Assembly: GCA_030141605.1 (NCBI GenBank)
Contig: JAQGDQ010001719.1
Span: 1 to 28,070, forward strand
Direction: 5' to 3'
DNA from: Tubiluchus corallicola
Lineage: Eukaryota; Priapulida; Priapulimorpha; Priapulimorphida; Tubiluchidae
Length of the DNA stretch: 28,070 nt
In this document: positions 19,756 to 28,070 of the stretch, piece after piece
Numbering within the stretch: position 1 is the first letter of the stretch
Layout: every line of letters begins with the position of its first letter
Program-made: the position numbers and the translations under genes
The notes under the pieces: generated by a model
What the model saw: only the letters and a program-made list of their open reading frames with translations
Database searches by the model: none
What the model was told of the DNA's origin: nothing

Positions 19756-21309
19756 CTATATGAACTTGGAGATAAGCTCTTTAAAGGCTTTGGTTAGTAT
19801 GTTTTCAATCTCGGATTTTAGAACTGGTTCCTGAGTTAACAGCAGCGGTTCATTTTGGCTTGGCAGTGTTGTAGAACATTTATTAGGATAATGAGCTTTA
19901 GCCGATTCTGTGTAGTACAAACTGCTTCGTTCAGATGGCTCTCTCCGGTTCGAAACGGAGTAGGTTCGCTGTGGGTCGTTAATTACTGGCGTTGGGAGAA
20001 GACCAGGTTTCTTAACTGTGTCTGAATAGCTGGTATTGTGAGATGAACCAATACGTAAATTAAACGAGTTATTTAGGCGCGAAATTGCAGAATTGTGTTG
20101 GTATGGGTTTGTATGGGACATTGGCTTGCGTCTTGTTTTCACGTACCAACGCTTAGGATCATTGTGTAAACATAAGTTCAGTCGTTCAGCTAATTTTGAT
20201 ACACCAGCACGACTTAAATGTAAACCGTCTCTTGCCATTAACCCTTCAGCTAAAAAATGACTTTGAATGTTGCACAATAAATAGCCCTCTTTGTTAGCTA
20301 AATAGACTAGATCATCATTGAAAGAGCGTATAAGCTCGTTTGTCAGAAAGATATTACATGGTTTTGCATTAAAATGCTTACTTTTTGAAGTCAGCGGTAT
20401 ATTACAAATAAAAATGTTTGCAGCTTTAAACTTACTTGCAATGTTTTTTGCACAGTTGTCTGCAATTGTAATGATGTCTCTAACTGATGATTCTTTGTCG
20501 ATTTGCTGTCCAACCTCGTCACATTTTTGCGCTAGCCGTCTTATGTCATTTACACCACAAGCGATGATCACATTTTCAAGCTTCATAGCTGGATAATGGT
20601 TTAACACTTTTGTGCTTAACTCTTCTAATGTTAAGCCTCTGTATGAGTGTACCTGGACGTTTTGCCCGATGTCCTTTGGATTTAAGCATACGGTCCGTGA
20701 GTCTCCCAGGACTAGCGTTTGAGTGGTTGCATGTATGGTCTTACGATTTTTCCTTCTTTGATTCACAGTTATTGTGGCATTGCAAGTTTCCTTTTCCTGC
20801 AAGGTTTCGCCCTGCGATGGAAGGTCATTATTGCCGTGTTTCGATGAGGAGGTGTCTCCATTCACAAGCAAAGTTTGACTTGCTTCATCTGTGTGACTGG
20901 GATCTTTGGAGGAATTATCACTTGTTTGGTTGCTTACATTTCGCTTTCTTTTTTGTAGTTCAGAGAGTTCCGTTGATAATTTATGAACCTTTTCGATGAG
21001 AGTTGACTGCTCTTTATAGCTGGCAGCTAGTTTTGACTCCAAGCATTGAATTGTCTTTTTACTCTCTTTTTCGTCATTTTTGGTTTTTATTTGCAAGGCA
21101 ATTAGCATTTGTTTATATCGTTCGCCCTCTGGATCACCAACAAGTACGAAGTCGGGAAACACAATTTCTGCCGCCTCGTGTCCATCATTTCCCATATTCG
21201 TCGTTTGCCTATGTTTTTTGAAGCACCTTTCGCACGTTGCAAGAAATAGCTGATTTTTATTTACTGGATTTTTTGCACTTTTGCAAAGCGTGCAACTTTT
21301 CCTTGCCAT
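19756..21309 (-). CDS. LINE ORF1: zinc-binding, coiled-coil, SGNH-esterase protein (517 aa)
   Basis: An intact 517-codon frame starting with ATG. Residues 6-29 have C-x2-C-x16-C-x2-C, a likely zinc-binding site. Residues about 70-123 are charged and heptad-like, a probable coiled coil for oligomerisation. Residues about 197-380 carry the SGNH/GDSL hydrolase blocks: VLGDSRT (nucleophile Ser204), ACGVNDI (Asn254) and DGLHLS (Asp361, His364). The C-terminal third is polar and Ser/Asn-rich. Esterase-type ORF1 proteins are known in CR1/L2-like LINEs, where they form the RNA-bound particle; the role of the esterase fold is not settled. The intact frame and all catalytic residues argue for recent activity. 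Confidence 0.93.
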   Translation of the reverse strand: MARKSCTLCKSAKNPVNKNQLFLATCERCFKKHRQTTNMGNDGHEAAEIVFPDFVLVGDPEGERYKQMLIALQIKTKNDEKESKKTIQCLESKLAASYKEQSTLIEKVHKLSTELSELQKRKRNVSNQTSDNSSKDPSHTDEASQTLLVNGDTSSSKHGNNDLPSQGETLQEKETCNATITVNQRRKNRKTIHATTQTLVLGDSRTVCLNPKDIGQNVQVHSYRGLTLEELSTKVLNHYPAMKLENVIIACGVNDIRRLAQKCDEVGQQIDKESSVRDIITIADNCAKNIASKFKAANIFICNIPLTSKSKHFNAKPCNIFLTNELIRSFNDDLVYLANKEGYLLCNIQSHFLAEGLMARDGLHLSRAGVSKLAERLNLCLHNDPKRWYVKTRRKPMSHTNPYQHNSAISRLNNSFNLRIGSSHNTSYSDTVKKPGLLPTPVINDPQRTYSVSNRREPSERSSLYYTESAKAHYPNKCSTTLPSQNEPLLLTQEPVLKSEIENILTKAFKELISKFI

Positions 21310-21617
21310 TCATGTATGTCTTTTAACATATACTTTTATATGTATTTAACACCCGTGCAAGTTAAACAATAATTATAACAAGTGCAATTTAACACCCGTG
21401 CAAAGTGTTGTACACACTTAATCATACTTTCAATCTGCCTCAAATAACAGAAATATGATTATGGAAATGGGTGACATAATTATAAAATTCACGTTACTTT
21501 ACTTACGTAGAGCTAAAAAAAAATCGCCTTCAAATTTTATATCACTTCTTTGCTGCGTTAGTTGGTTGGTTGACAAGTATAAATCCAGTGAAAATAGAAA
21601 AAGACGGATAAGGTTGA
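21310..21617 (-). other. Presumed LINE 5'UTR and junction
   Basis: This sequence lies upstream of ORF1. It has two direct copies of TTAACACCCGTGCAA. AAATTTTATATCACTT at about 21532 is repeated at about 21674 inside the adjacent inverted-repeat arm, so the border between the LINE and the composite element cannot be set exactly. Confidence 0.4.
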
Positions 21618-22437
21618 CTTAAAGCACAAGAAAACCCTTCATAACCATAAAGCTTGAAAAATTCGTTTTGAAATTTTATATCACTTACATACTACCTTTT
21701 TGCGTGCAGGACTTCAATCAGCAGTCACGCTGTATAAAACATGTAAATTTAAACTCCCGCGATGACCGTTAGACGCAGCCATTTTCACGACAGGTCATTT
21801 GAAACAAGTTTAGATAACATTTTGTAAAGTTTGAAAGAATAATCAGAGCATTCGTAGGGCACAAGTCACTAACTAAATAAAATTTAAAATTACTGTATCT
21901 TGTCAATAAGATTAAAATACGTTTTTTGTTTAGTGAGTGGTGCACCCTGGAGGGTGAGTCAGCGACATTTTATCAATTGGTGAAAACATTTTAAATAATT
22001 AATAATTTTCTTTTCTAGTTACATAAGTCTTTCTAGCTGGTAAGCGAAAATCTAAGTAATGTAGATTTGCAAGGAAAGTCTTTTGAGACATAATTTAACG
22101 TTGCCTTTTCCTCCCATGATTTACGTTTAGTGCATGACGTCATGTAATGGTGACTTCGGAACAGTATTGCGGGAGATCTAAAATGAAAACAAACTAAAAT
22201 TCCTTTCAGTGTGAGTGAGATATACGCATAAAATTGCTATAAAGTAATATAATTTTTTAAGGCGATTTTTCTGAAACTTACTTCAGATGCCCCTTTTCTT
22301 GTCCTTTAAGAAGCCGGCTACGTGTAGGAGCAGCACAAGGAAGGTCAAAGTACCAGTATTATTTGAGCATAAAAACAGATTTAACTTCTGGATTTTATGA
22401 TTATAGAAAATTGTTTACCACAGCCTGTTGAAATGTT

Positions 22438-22690
22438 GCACGTTCACGTTTAATTTTTCATGATTTGGCTACTGAAAAGGGCCGAAGGCAACGAAAACCT
22501 AGAGAGGAACAAATATGTGAATTCTGTCAACCAAATAAATTTGGAGAGGACGAGGAACATTTTATTCTGCAGTGTAAAAAACTAAACTGACACGAAAATT
22601 ATGTAAAGTTGAAAATTGTAGGCTCCCTGATCTAATGCACAGTTTTGATAGAATATATAAATTTGCGGAATGTCTGCGATGTAAATGACT
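22438..22690 (+). pseudogene. Decayed LINE C-terminal fragment (zinc-knuckle region)
   Basis: A frame reads ARSRLIFHDLATEKGRRQRK, then PREEQICEFC and EDEEHFILQC, stopping at about 22590. This matches the widespread LINE C-terminal pattern R-L-x-x-x-x-H-x-L-x-x-E-x-GR followed by C-x2-C...E-x-HF-x-L-x-C. A second frame a little further reads RLPDLMHSFDRIYKFAECL, resembling the conserved tail, and ends TGTAAATGA. It differs from the C-terminus of the LINE at 15632, so it comes from another clade. It sits between the left arm and the third arm copy. Confidence 0.6.
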
Positions 22691-22769
22691 GTATTTTTAA
22701 AAATTCACTACTTTGTGCTTTGTGAATGTGCAAAAATAGTTTCTGTGGTCATTGAAATATTTAACCTGA

Positions 22770-22902
22770 CACGATACACGCCATTGTAATTAAAAATGCT
22801 GCGAAAATATAATCAGAGCATTCGTAGCAAACACTTGACTAACTAGGCAAAAGTATAAATTAACGTATCTTACGAATAAGATTCAAAGTAAATTTGTTTT
22901 TA
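22770..22902 (+). repeat. Third arm copy, left part
   Basis: AATCAGAGCATTCGTAG and the following ~90 bases match the left arm near 21840-21930 in direct orientation. The match stops at the 5S-SINE insertion and resumes at 23453. Confidence 0.7.
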
Positions 22903-23452
22903 ATCACGTTGAAAACACCGGTTCTAGTCCGCTTACCGAAGTTAAGCAACGTAGAGCCTGGTTAGTACTTGGATGGGTGACCGCCTAGGAATACCAGGTG
23001 CTGTAGGCTTGCGGGGATGCCCACACTGTATCTCGATGCTAGGCGGAGGAGCTGCACAAGCAGCCACCGGCTAGAGCGCGGAGGAGGTCAAGTGACCCAA
23101 CGGCCATGTGTAGAGGAGTAAACCTTCCAAATCAGGGGTGGAGCCCTGAAGGCAGACCAGTGCAGCATGCTCACTGACTCCGGCAGCTCCTGCAACCAAC
23201 CTGGTGCCAAACGTATCGCTCCGCTTTCCTTTGGACTACATCAGGGAGGAAGAGAGGGGGTTCCTGTTGTCTGGGCAACTCAGGATCTCCATACACCTTG
23301 CCCAGGCATGCGCCCTGGAGACGTTCAAGGATCGCACTGCTCAGCCACAATCGACGCTGCAGCTCCATCAATGTGGTCAATAACTGACTCTCTTGGCGCA
23401 CACTCCATTGTCTTCAGAGACAAAAGGAGGCCAAAAAAAACGTTTGTTTTTA
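22893..23452 (+). mobile_element. 5S-rRNA-derived SINE with 10-bp target duplication
   Basis: The target duplication TTTGTTTTTA is at 22893-22902 and 23443-23452. The head (22903-23011) is 5S rRNA from about nucleotide 13 to the end: CACGTTGAAAACACCGGTTC, GAAGTTAAGCAACG, TTAGTACTTGGATGGGTGAC and GGTGCTGTAGGCTT. The internal RNA polymerase III control boxes therefore remain. The body (about 23012-23430) is GC-rich and I do not recognise it; it ends in a purine/A-rich tail (CCAAAAAAAACG). This fits the 5S-headed SINE3 class. Open frames within are incidental. Confidence 0.88.
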
Positions 23453-23640
23453 GGTGAGTCAGTGATGCACCCTGGGAAGGTCAGTCAGCGACATCTTACC
23501 AGTTGGTGCGAGCATTTTAAATTATTAAGATGTTGTTTCTAGTTATAAATGTCTTTCAAGCAGTTAAGCGCAACGCAAAGTAATATATCTTAGCCTGGAA
23601 AGCTTTTAAGGACGTATCTTGAAATTGCCTTTTGTTGTAA
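23453..23640 (+). repeat. Third arm copy, right part
   Basis: GGTGAGTCAGTGATGCACCC and the following sequence to about 23630 match the left arm near 21937-22110 in direct orientation (GTCAGCGACAT, AGTTATAAATGTCTTTC). Together with 22770-22902 it restores one continuous arm copy when the SINE and one target duplication are removed. Confidence 0.75.
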
Positions 23641-23922
23641 TAAAACTTTCAGATCTTTAATGTTTTACACTGTAATTAGTTACACTATAATGTAAAATTT
23701 AAATTTCTCATAAAGATAAGACAGGATAAATAGGATTAATATGTACATTGTGACATGCGTGAAGATTACTTATGTTTAGTACTTTTTTAAATTGCCCTTC
23801 AAGGACGTGTTCACACCCCCACGCGAAAACACACAACATGATGTCGCGAGCGCAAGACGCCATTGGCTGTTGGGTCTGACTTTGTCAGTTTTTGTTGTTT
23901 GCACGATTTAACTTAAATTAGC

Positions 23923-24384
23923 TTAACCCTTTCATTTCCGTTGTATCCCGTGGGATACGAGAATATTTTCTGCCTTTAAAATTAACAAAATTTTAAAACT
24001 GACAGTTATTTGATCTGTTAATAGTTATTTTGATGTAAACCAATAACAATAGACTAAAAATGGTGATAAAATGGCAAACTAGAAATCTACATAGCACAAA
24101 AAACTGCGCAAGGTACAGTACTTTAGAGACGACTTTGTACTGATCAGCATAGCGTGCATACTAAATGTCTTAAATACTTTAAAAAATTATCAGCATTTGC
24201 AAAATGAAGCACATTTTATGCTTCCATTGAATCTCAATGTATCCCGTGGGATACAGGCTATATTTAGCACGCGGGCACAGGTAGAAAAAAATAATTATGT
24301 GTAAACAAGATGGACATACTGAACAAAAGTACCAAGCCAAAAAAATTTCTTACTAAAAAGGTAATTTGGGACTGAAAGGTTTAA
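23923..24384. mobile_element. piggyBac-type MITE with TTAA duplication
   Basis: The element 23927-24380 (454 bp) is flanked by TTAA at 23923-23926 and 24381-24384. Ends are CCCTTTCATTTCC on the left and the complement of ACCTTTCAGTCCC on the right, short inverted repeats of piggyBac type. A near-palindrome GTATCCCGTGGGATAC occurs at about 23943 and again at about 24240, acting as a subterminal repeat. No transposase frame remains. Confidence 0.85.
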
Positions 24385-25087
24385 CAAACTAAAACTGGCA
24401 AACGACTTTGATTCTGGAACGACTGGAAAAAACTGATCGACTAATTTGCTTCATCTGTGGTAACTTAAAATCGTGACGAACTTACTAGTGTCTTAATGTT
24501 TATCTAAATGGTGGACACACAGAGCTCTAAATTTTAACAATATTGACGTTTTCGAAATCTTTTCCGGATTTTTTATGACTTGTTGATCTAAATTAGAATT
24601 TTTGTATCTTTGGAATCTAAGAGAGCGACTTAAATTTTTTGACGTTTATGCAAAAGCGTATGCAACATCAGTGCGGTAATTTTCAAGAGATTTCCATATT
24701 TCATCTTGTAATATCATAATCAAAACTTTTGCGCATTTTTTGCGCTACCTGGTGTATAAAATTTACATCTCTGGTCCCAAAGGTAGCCGCCTCGTTTTTA
24801 CATCAAATCGAGCAAATTGATTCGTACTTTCTCCAACTGTAGCATAAAGGTCAAACGAATTTTATTCATTGTGGATATTTTTATTGTTTCGTACTTTAGC
24901 ACAACTTTTACTATTATAGTTTTAAACACATAAAAGTCGCTTAAAGCTTGCCTAGACTTATTGCTGCGCCTAATTTATGACTATACGGTGTGCTTTCATT
25001 TTAAAACTCAAACTCATCTATTCTATGCACGTGTTAACTCATTAATTAGAATCTTCTCCTTGTATTTCCTCGATGCTAAATTGCATC
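24385..25087. other. Unclassified interior of the composite element
   Basis: AT-rich sequence between the piggyBac MITE and the right arm. No gene or repeat was recognised. Confidence 0.4.
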
Positions 25088-25662
25088 TTAGGAGAAGAAA
25101 GGGGCACCTGAAGTAGGTTTCATGAAAATCGCCTTAAAAAATTATACTACTTTACAGAAACTTTATGCACACATCGTATTCGCGTCGAAAGGAATTTTCG
25201 TTTGTTTTCTATTTAAATCTCCAGCGACATTGTTCCGACGGCGCCATTACATGACGTCACTACGCCACGTAAATCAGGGGCAGAAAAGGAAATGTTAAAT
25301 TATGTCCCAAAAAACTTTCCGTGCAAATCTATATTACTTAGCATTTCACTTATCTGCTGGAAAGACATGTGTAACTAGAAATAATAATTTAAAATGTTCG
25401 TGGCAATTGGTTTGTCACTCACTAGCCAAAAACGTATTTTTAATCTTATTGACAAGATACAGCAATTTAATTTAAAATTTTACTTAATTAGCAACATGTA
25501 TGTTGTATGTAGGCCGCATCGGCGGGTTTAAATTTACACGTTTTATACAGCGTTACGACCGATGCAAGCCATGCATACGAAAAGGTAGTATGTAAGTGGT
25601 ATAAGATTTCGAGACGAATTTTTTAAGCCTTATGTAACTGGAGGATTTTCTTGTGATTTAAA

Positions 25663-25941
25663 TCTAAAATAAAGGAATGCGCGTGCTTTTTAAACAAGCT
25701 TCGATTGTGCTGCCAGAAGTATGTGTCTTAATCTCACATAGCCCCATCTTTAGTGTTATTTTACGGAAAAATATTTACAATGTGAAGATACGTTTTTTTA
25801 ATAGTCATAACAGTTTGATAAATGAAGTTTTTAACAGTCATTGTATCTTTTTCACTAAAATTTATCAATATTAGATAAATCAGCTATGTACAGAAAATAT
25901 CTATCAATTTTAAATCTTTAATTTTGTACGGTGAGTGGGTC
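25663..25941. other. AT-rich unclassified stretch
   Basis: An open frame of 65 codons at 25677-25874 has no recognisable similarity and is probably chance. Confidence 0.35.
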
Positions 25942-26032
25942 AGTGTGTGTGTGTGTGCGTGTGTGTGTGTGTGTGTGCGCGTGTGTGTGTGTGTTGTGTG
26001 TGTGTGTGTGTGTGTGTGTGCGTGCGTGTGTG
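25942..26032. repeat. (GT)n microsatellite
   Basis: About 90 bases of alternating G and T with a few GC interruptions. Confidence 0.95.
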
Positions 26033-26521
26033 ACGTAGTAGCTATTGTACATATTGTATTGTACGTGCGTGTTGATATTATAGTTTTTTCCCTGGAATAA
26101 AGTGCATCTTATCTTTCACCTTTCTAAGCATTGTTTATTGGTGTTTTAATGAGACGCAAACATGTCAATTAAGTAGTTACAATAAATTACACTAAAGCAA
26201 ATCACGCATTGCACTAGTAACACCAGCTGTGTCAGCTGTGACTACGGCAACAACAACCACGCATTAATTTCAATTTGTGTGAATCCAAATTGATGATTCC
26301 ACGAGGAGGAAGTTGAATGCCATGGCAACAATTATTGTAAGTGGATCAAGGTAAATAGAGCTGATGTCATAGTTATTATGATACATGATCAAGGACACGA
26401 TGAAGTCATTACAGGTGACTACCTGGGCGCAAATTGTCTTATTTGTAGTGATTAGTTATGATAATGTGCAAATAAAACAAATCCACGAAACACAGAAGAA
26501 CGTCTGTAAGAAACAATATTG

Positions 26522-26782
26522 CCCAATTGTAACTGTGGGTTTCGATTTGAGTCTGTTGAACACTTTTTGTTGCACTGCCCATTGTATTAACAAACTAGGG
26601 TTGTTATGTTTGATAAACTAAATGCAATACTTCTGCCCGAAAACCTTAATATAGCTGCCTTAGGAAATAATGATCTGTTGAAGTTGTTATTGTTCGGAAA
26701 AGATCAATTTAACTATGTTACTAACTGTAAAATATTTGAATGCATACACGACTTTATATTACGTACTGAACGCTTCCAGTAG
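26522..26782 (+). pseudogene. Second LINE C-terminal relic
   Basis: A plus-strand frame reads CNCGFRFESVEHFLLHCPLY and then a stop (TAA, 26588-26590). The same frame continues VVMFDKLNAILLPENLNIAA and ends ECIHDFILRTERFQ with TAG at 26780-26782. The C-x-CG...E-x-V-E-HFLLHCP-x-Y motif is the zinc-knuckle-like C-terminus of many LINE ORF2 proteins. Around the stop, a neighbouring frame reads YNKLG as expected for the family, so small compensating indels are likely. It is truncated and dead. Sequence at 26033-26521 upstream shows nothing else recognisable. Confidence 0.65.
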
Positions 26783-27219
26783 TTTCTATCTGATATAAAA
26801 TGCATCATTCTTAAATAATCGTACATTAATATTTACTAACCGTCATTTTCTACTAATGTCTAATGTATCACTGTAGTAAAACTTTAGTATACTAAAGTAT
26901 ACTAAAAACTAATTATAGTCTATTTTTACTGTAAATGTTCTTGTAAATAGTGTATAAAGTCTGTTGTGGTGAGGATCCTAAATCATGTTGTACAAACTGT
27001 CTGATCCAATGCTAAATAAATTATGTTTAAACTAACAATCTAGTTTAAACCTAGCAACGATGTTTTATATATACATATATGCTTCATTTTTCCTGTGATT
27101 TGGCTTTATATCACACGACCAGTAAGTTTGCAGTTCAGAAGTTTCTGTGACGCCGGGTTTTACTTGTTGGTTTTCTGTTCTTTATTTAAACCAGATTTTC
27201 TTCAACAATTCCCAAACTA
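26783..27219. other. AT-rich stretch with perfect palindromes
   Basis: No gene was seen. CTTTAGTATACTAAAG is a perfect 16-bp palindrome at 26882-26897. GTTTAAACTA (27025-27034) and TAGTTTAAAC (27041-27050) form a perfect 10-bp stem with a 6-base loop. Confidence 0.5.
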
Positions 27220-27345
27220 GTACTCCTAGCCGAGCGGTGAGGTAGTAGTACACCGATGTTAGTAGTTTAGAAACTGAATCAGTTTCTCATAGGTACCGGG
27301 GCGTACCTTGAGATAAAAGATGTGGGTTCGAATCACGAGTGGGAT
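27220..27345 (+). repeat. tRNA-like SINE head or tRNA pseudogene
   Basis: TAGCCGAGCGG (27227-27237) fits the polymerase III A box and GGTTCGAATC (27325-27334) the B box. The spacing of about 98 bases is too long for a normal tRNA unless it has an intron or long variable arm, and the presumed acceptor and T stems pair poorly. A tRNA-derived SINE or decayed tRNA is more likely than a working gene. Confidence 0.45.
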
Positions 27346-27614
27346 CTTAAGTGTCGGCCTTGAGTTGCTGTTATTGTGTTTAGCTAACAAAGTGTGAACT
27401 ATTCATAATATTTTCACTATTCAAATACTTTTTAAACGTTCACAAAGAAACGCACTCCAAGATACATATTTTGTGTATAAAGAACAATCAAAATTTAATG
27501 AACAAATTTGTGATGATATGATCAAAAAGATAATTTTCAAAAGCAATCAGATAAATACGAGGCAAAACCCAACTAAAGATAAACAAATTAGATTCTAATA
27601 CACTAGGTACTCAC

Positions 27615-27717
27615 TAATTACCCTTTCCCTGGGAGGTGCACCGAAAGACCTGTCCACGTTGAAATGGTTCACTGTCCATTAATATCTTGGCATGCCACAT
27701 AATCATTGGTGACGTCA
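27615..27717 (-). CDS. Candidate Ig-type exon (uncertain)
   Basis: On the minus strand an acceptor-like TTCGTTTCCAG is followed by a frame reading TSPMIMWHAKILMDSEPFQR, then GQVFRCTSQGKG, and a donor-like GTGAGT (or GTAATT 7 bases earlier). The second part resembles the first cysteine strand of an Ig domain. No exon for the remainder of the domain was found between here and 14566. Another frame over 27888-27681 is also open (ending DVTNDYVACQDINGQ and a stop), so the frame is not settled. It could belong to the adhesion gene or be chance. Confidence 0.22.
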
Positions 27718-27960
27718 CTGGAAACGAAGTCTGCACTGTCCAGTAGATGAGGTAGGTGAGGTGACATCGAGAATGGTTTAGCTTTATCAGAGGCATATTC
27801 AGTCCAACCTTCCACATGATCAGTAGTAGCCCCATAACGGCTTAAGCAAATTGTCCCAAATATCCATTTGGCTGTAAATTTCGATAGTGCACAAAATGTA
27901 TCACAACGAATCTAGACTGCTCGAAAACGTTACTGTCCTTTAACTGTAATCACAGCTATA

Positions 27961-28070
<110 letters not shown>

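Larger units (their letters stand above)
15410..21520 (-). mobile_element. Nearly full-length CR1-group LINE (ORF1 esterase type, ORF2 EN-RT)
   Basis: A two-ORF non-LTR retrotransposon on the minus strand. Its 3' end is GCAAATAAAGATTATT followed by a (TA)n tail at 15411-15428; this kind of AATAAAG...(simple repeat) tail is typical of CR1/L2-like elements. ORF1 carries an SGNH-esterase domain, and ORF2 an apurinic-type endonuclease and reverse transcriptase without an RNase H domain, which fits the CR1/L2/Crack group. The 5' limit is uncertain: somewhere between 21310 and 21617. A TTAACACCCGTGCAA motif occurs twice (about 21345 and 21388) in the presumed 5'UTR. No target duplication was identified. 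High integrity suggests recent activity. Confidence 0.92.
21618..25662. mobile_element. Composite element with long inverted-repeat arms
   Basis: The left arm (about 21618-22311) and right arm (about 25088-25662) are reverse complements with many substitutions and a ~70-base gap. Shared segments include TCACTTACATACTACCTTTT, GCTGTATAAAAC(A/G)TGTAAATTTAAAC, TATCTTGTCAATAAGATTAAAA, ATGACGTCA and TTTTTTAAGGCGATTTT. The interior holds a LINE C-terminal relic, a partial third arm copy split by a 5S-SINE, and a piggyBac MITE. No transposase was recognised and the exact ends and any target duplication are unclear. Confidence 0.75.

Noticed and set aside
22903-23011. Working 5S rRNA gene
   Set aside because: It lacks the first ~12 nucleotides, has several substitutions, runs straight into a long unrelated body and is flanked by a target duplication, so it is a SINE head.
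23167-23457. 96-codon plus-strand and 76-codon minus-strand frames
   Set aside because: Both lie inside the body of the 5S-SINE, in GC-rich sequence, with no recognisable domain.

Overview
This window looks like genomic DNA of an invertebrate bilaterian animal. The evidence is GT/GC-AG introns, a neural-type cell adhesion gene split over short phased exons, a CR1-group LINE, MITEs of four DNA-transposon superfamilies, a 5S-rRNA-derived SINE and many microsatellites. I cannot place the phylum from sequence alone. The window starts inside or at one arm of a 398-bp inverted repeat and ends in a (TAG)n tract, which are typical contig-end structures, so it may be a whole contig.

Host genes. Seven exons on the minus strand (14566 down to 5301) form the 3' half of an NCAM/Fasciclin-2-like adhesion receptor: one Ig domain (two exons), two fibronectin type III domains (two exons each), and an exon with the membrane-spanning helix and the start of the cytoplasmic tail. 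Reading phases agree across all six introns. The upstream Ig exons and the rest of the tail are not visible. A single exon at 2565-2704 on the plus strand encodes the first four cysteines of a granulin domain, so a progranulin-like gene runs convergent to the adhesion gene.

Mobile elements, left to right: the 398-bp inverted repeat (1-1343); a pogo/Tigger-type MITE (3286-3755); a repeat copy with a polypyrimidine tract (about 4320-5215) and its inverted partner (about 10497-11105); a second TA-flanked MITE (7574-8182); a hAT MITE (9541-9955); a decayed Tigger-like transposase remnant (about 11110-11880); a 122-bp tandem array made from the end of an exon (11995-12498); a 115-bp tandem array (14690-15100); a nearly full-length CR1-group LINE (about 15410-21520, minus strand); a composite long-inverted-repeat region (about 21618-25662) holding a decayed LINE fragment, a 5S-SINE and a piggyBac MITE; another LINE C-terminal relic (26522-26782); and a tRNA-like SINE head (27220-27345).

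The most interesting points are four. (1) The LINE ORF2 has a long hydrophobic N-terminal region ending in a 2A-like ribosome-skipping motif with a non-canonical residue, and ORF1 has an SGNH-esterase domain. (2) A 122-bp tandem array copies the 3' edge and splice donor of an FN3 exon four times, each copy also carrying a possible acceptor and a 28-nt micro-exon. (3) An inverted repeat pair brackets five consecutive exons. (4) A third copy of a long inverted-repeat arm was split by a 5S-SINE with a 10-bp target duplication. All three breaks in LINE ORF2 are apparent one-base deletions, two of them in A-runs, which may be assembly errors.
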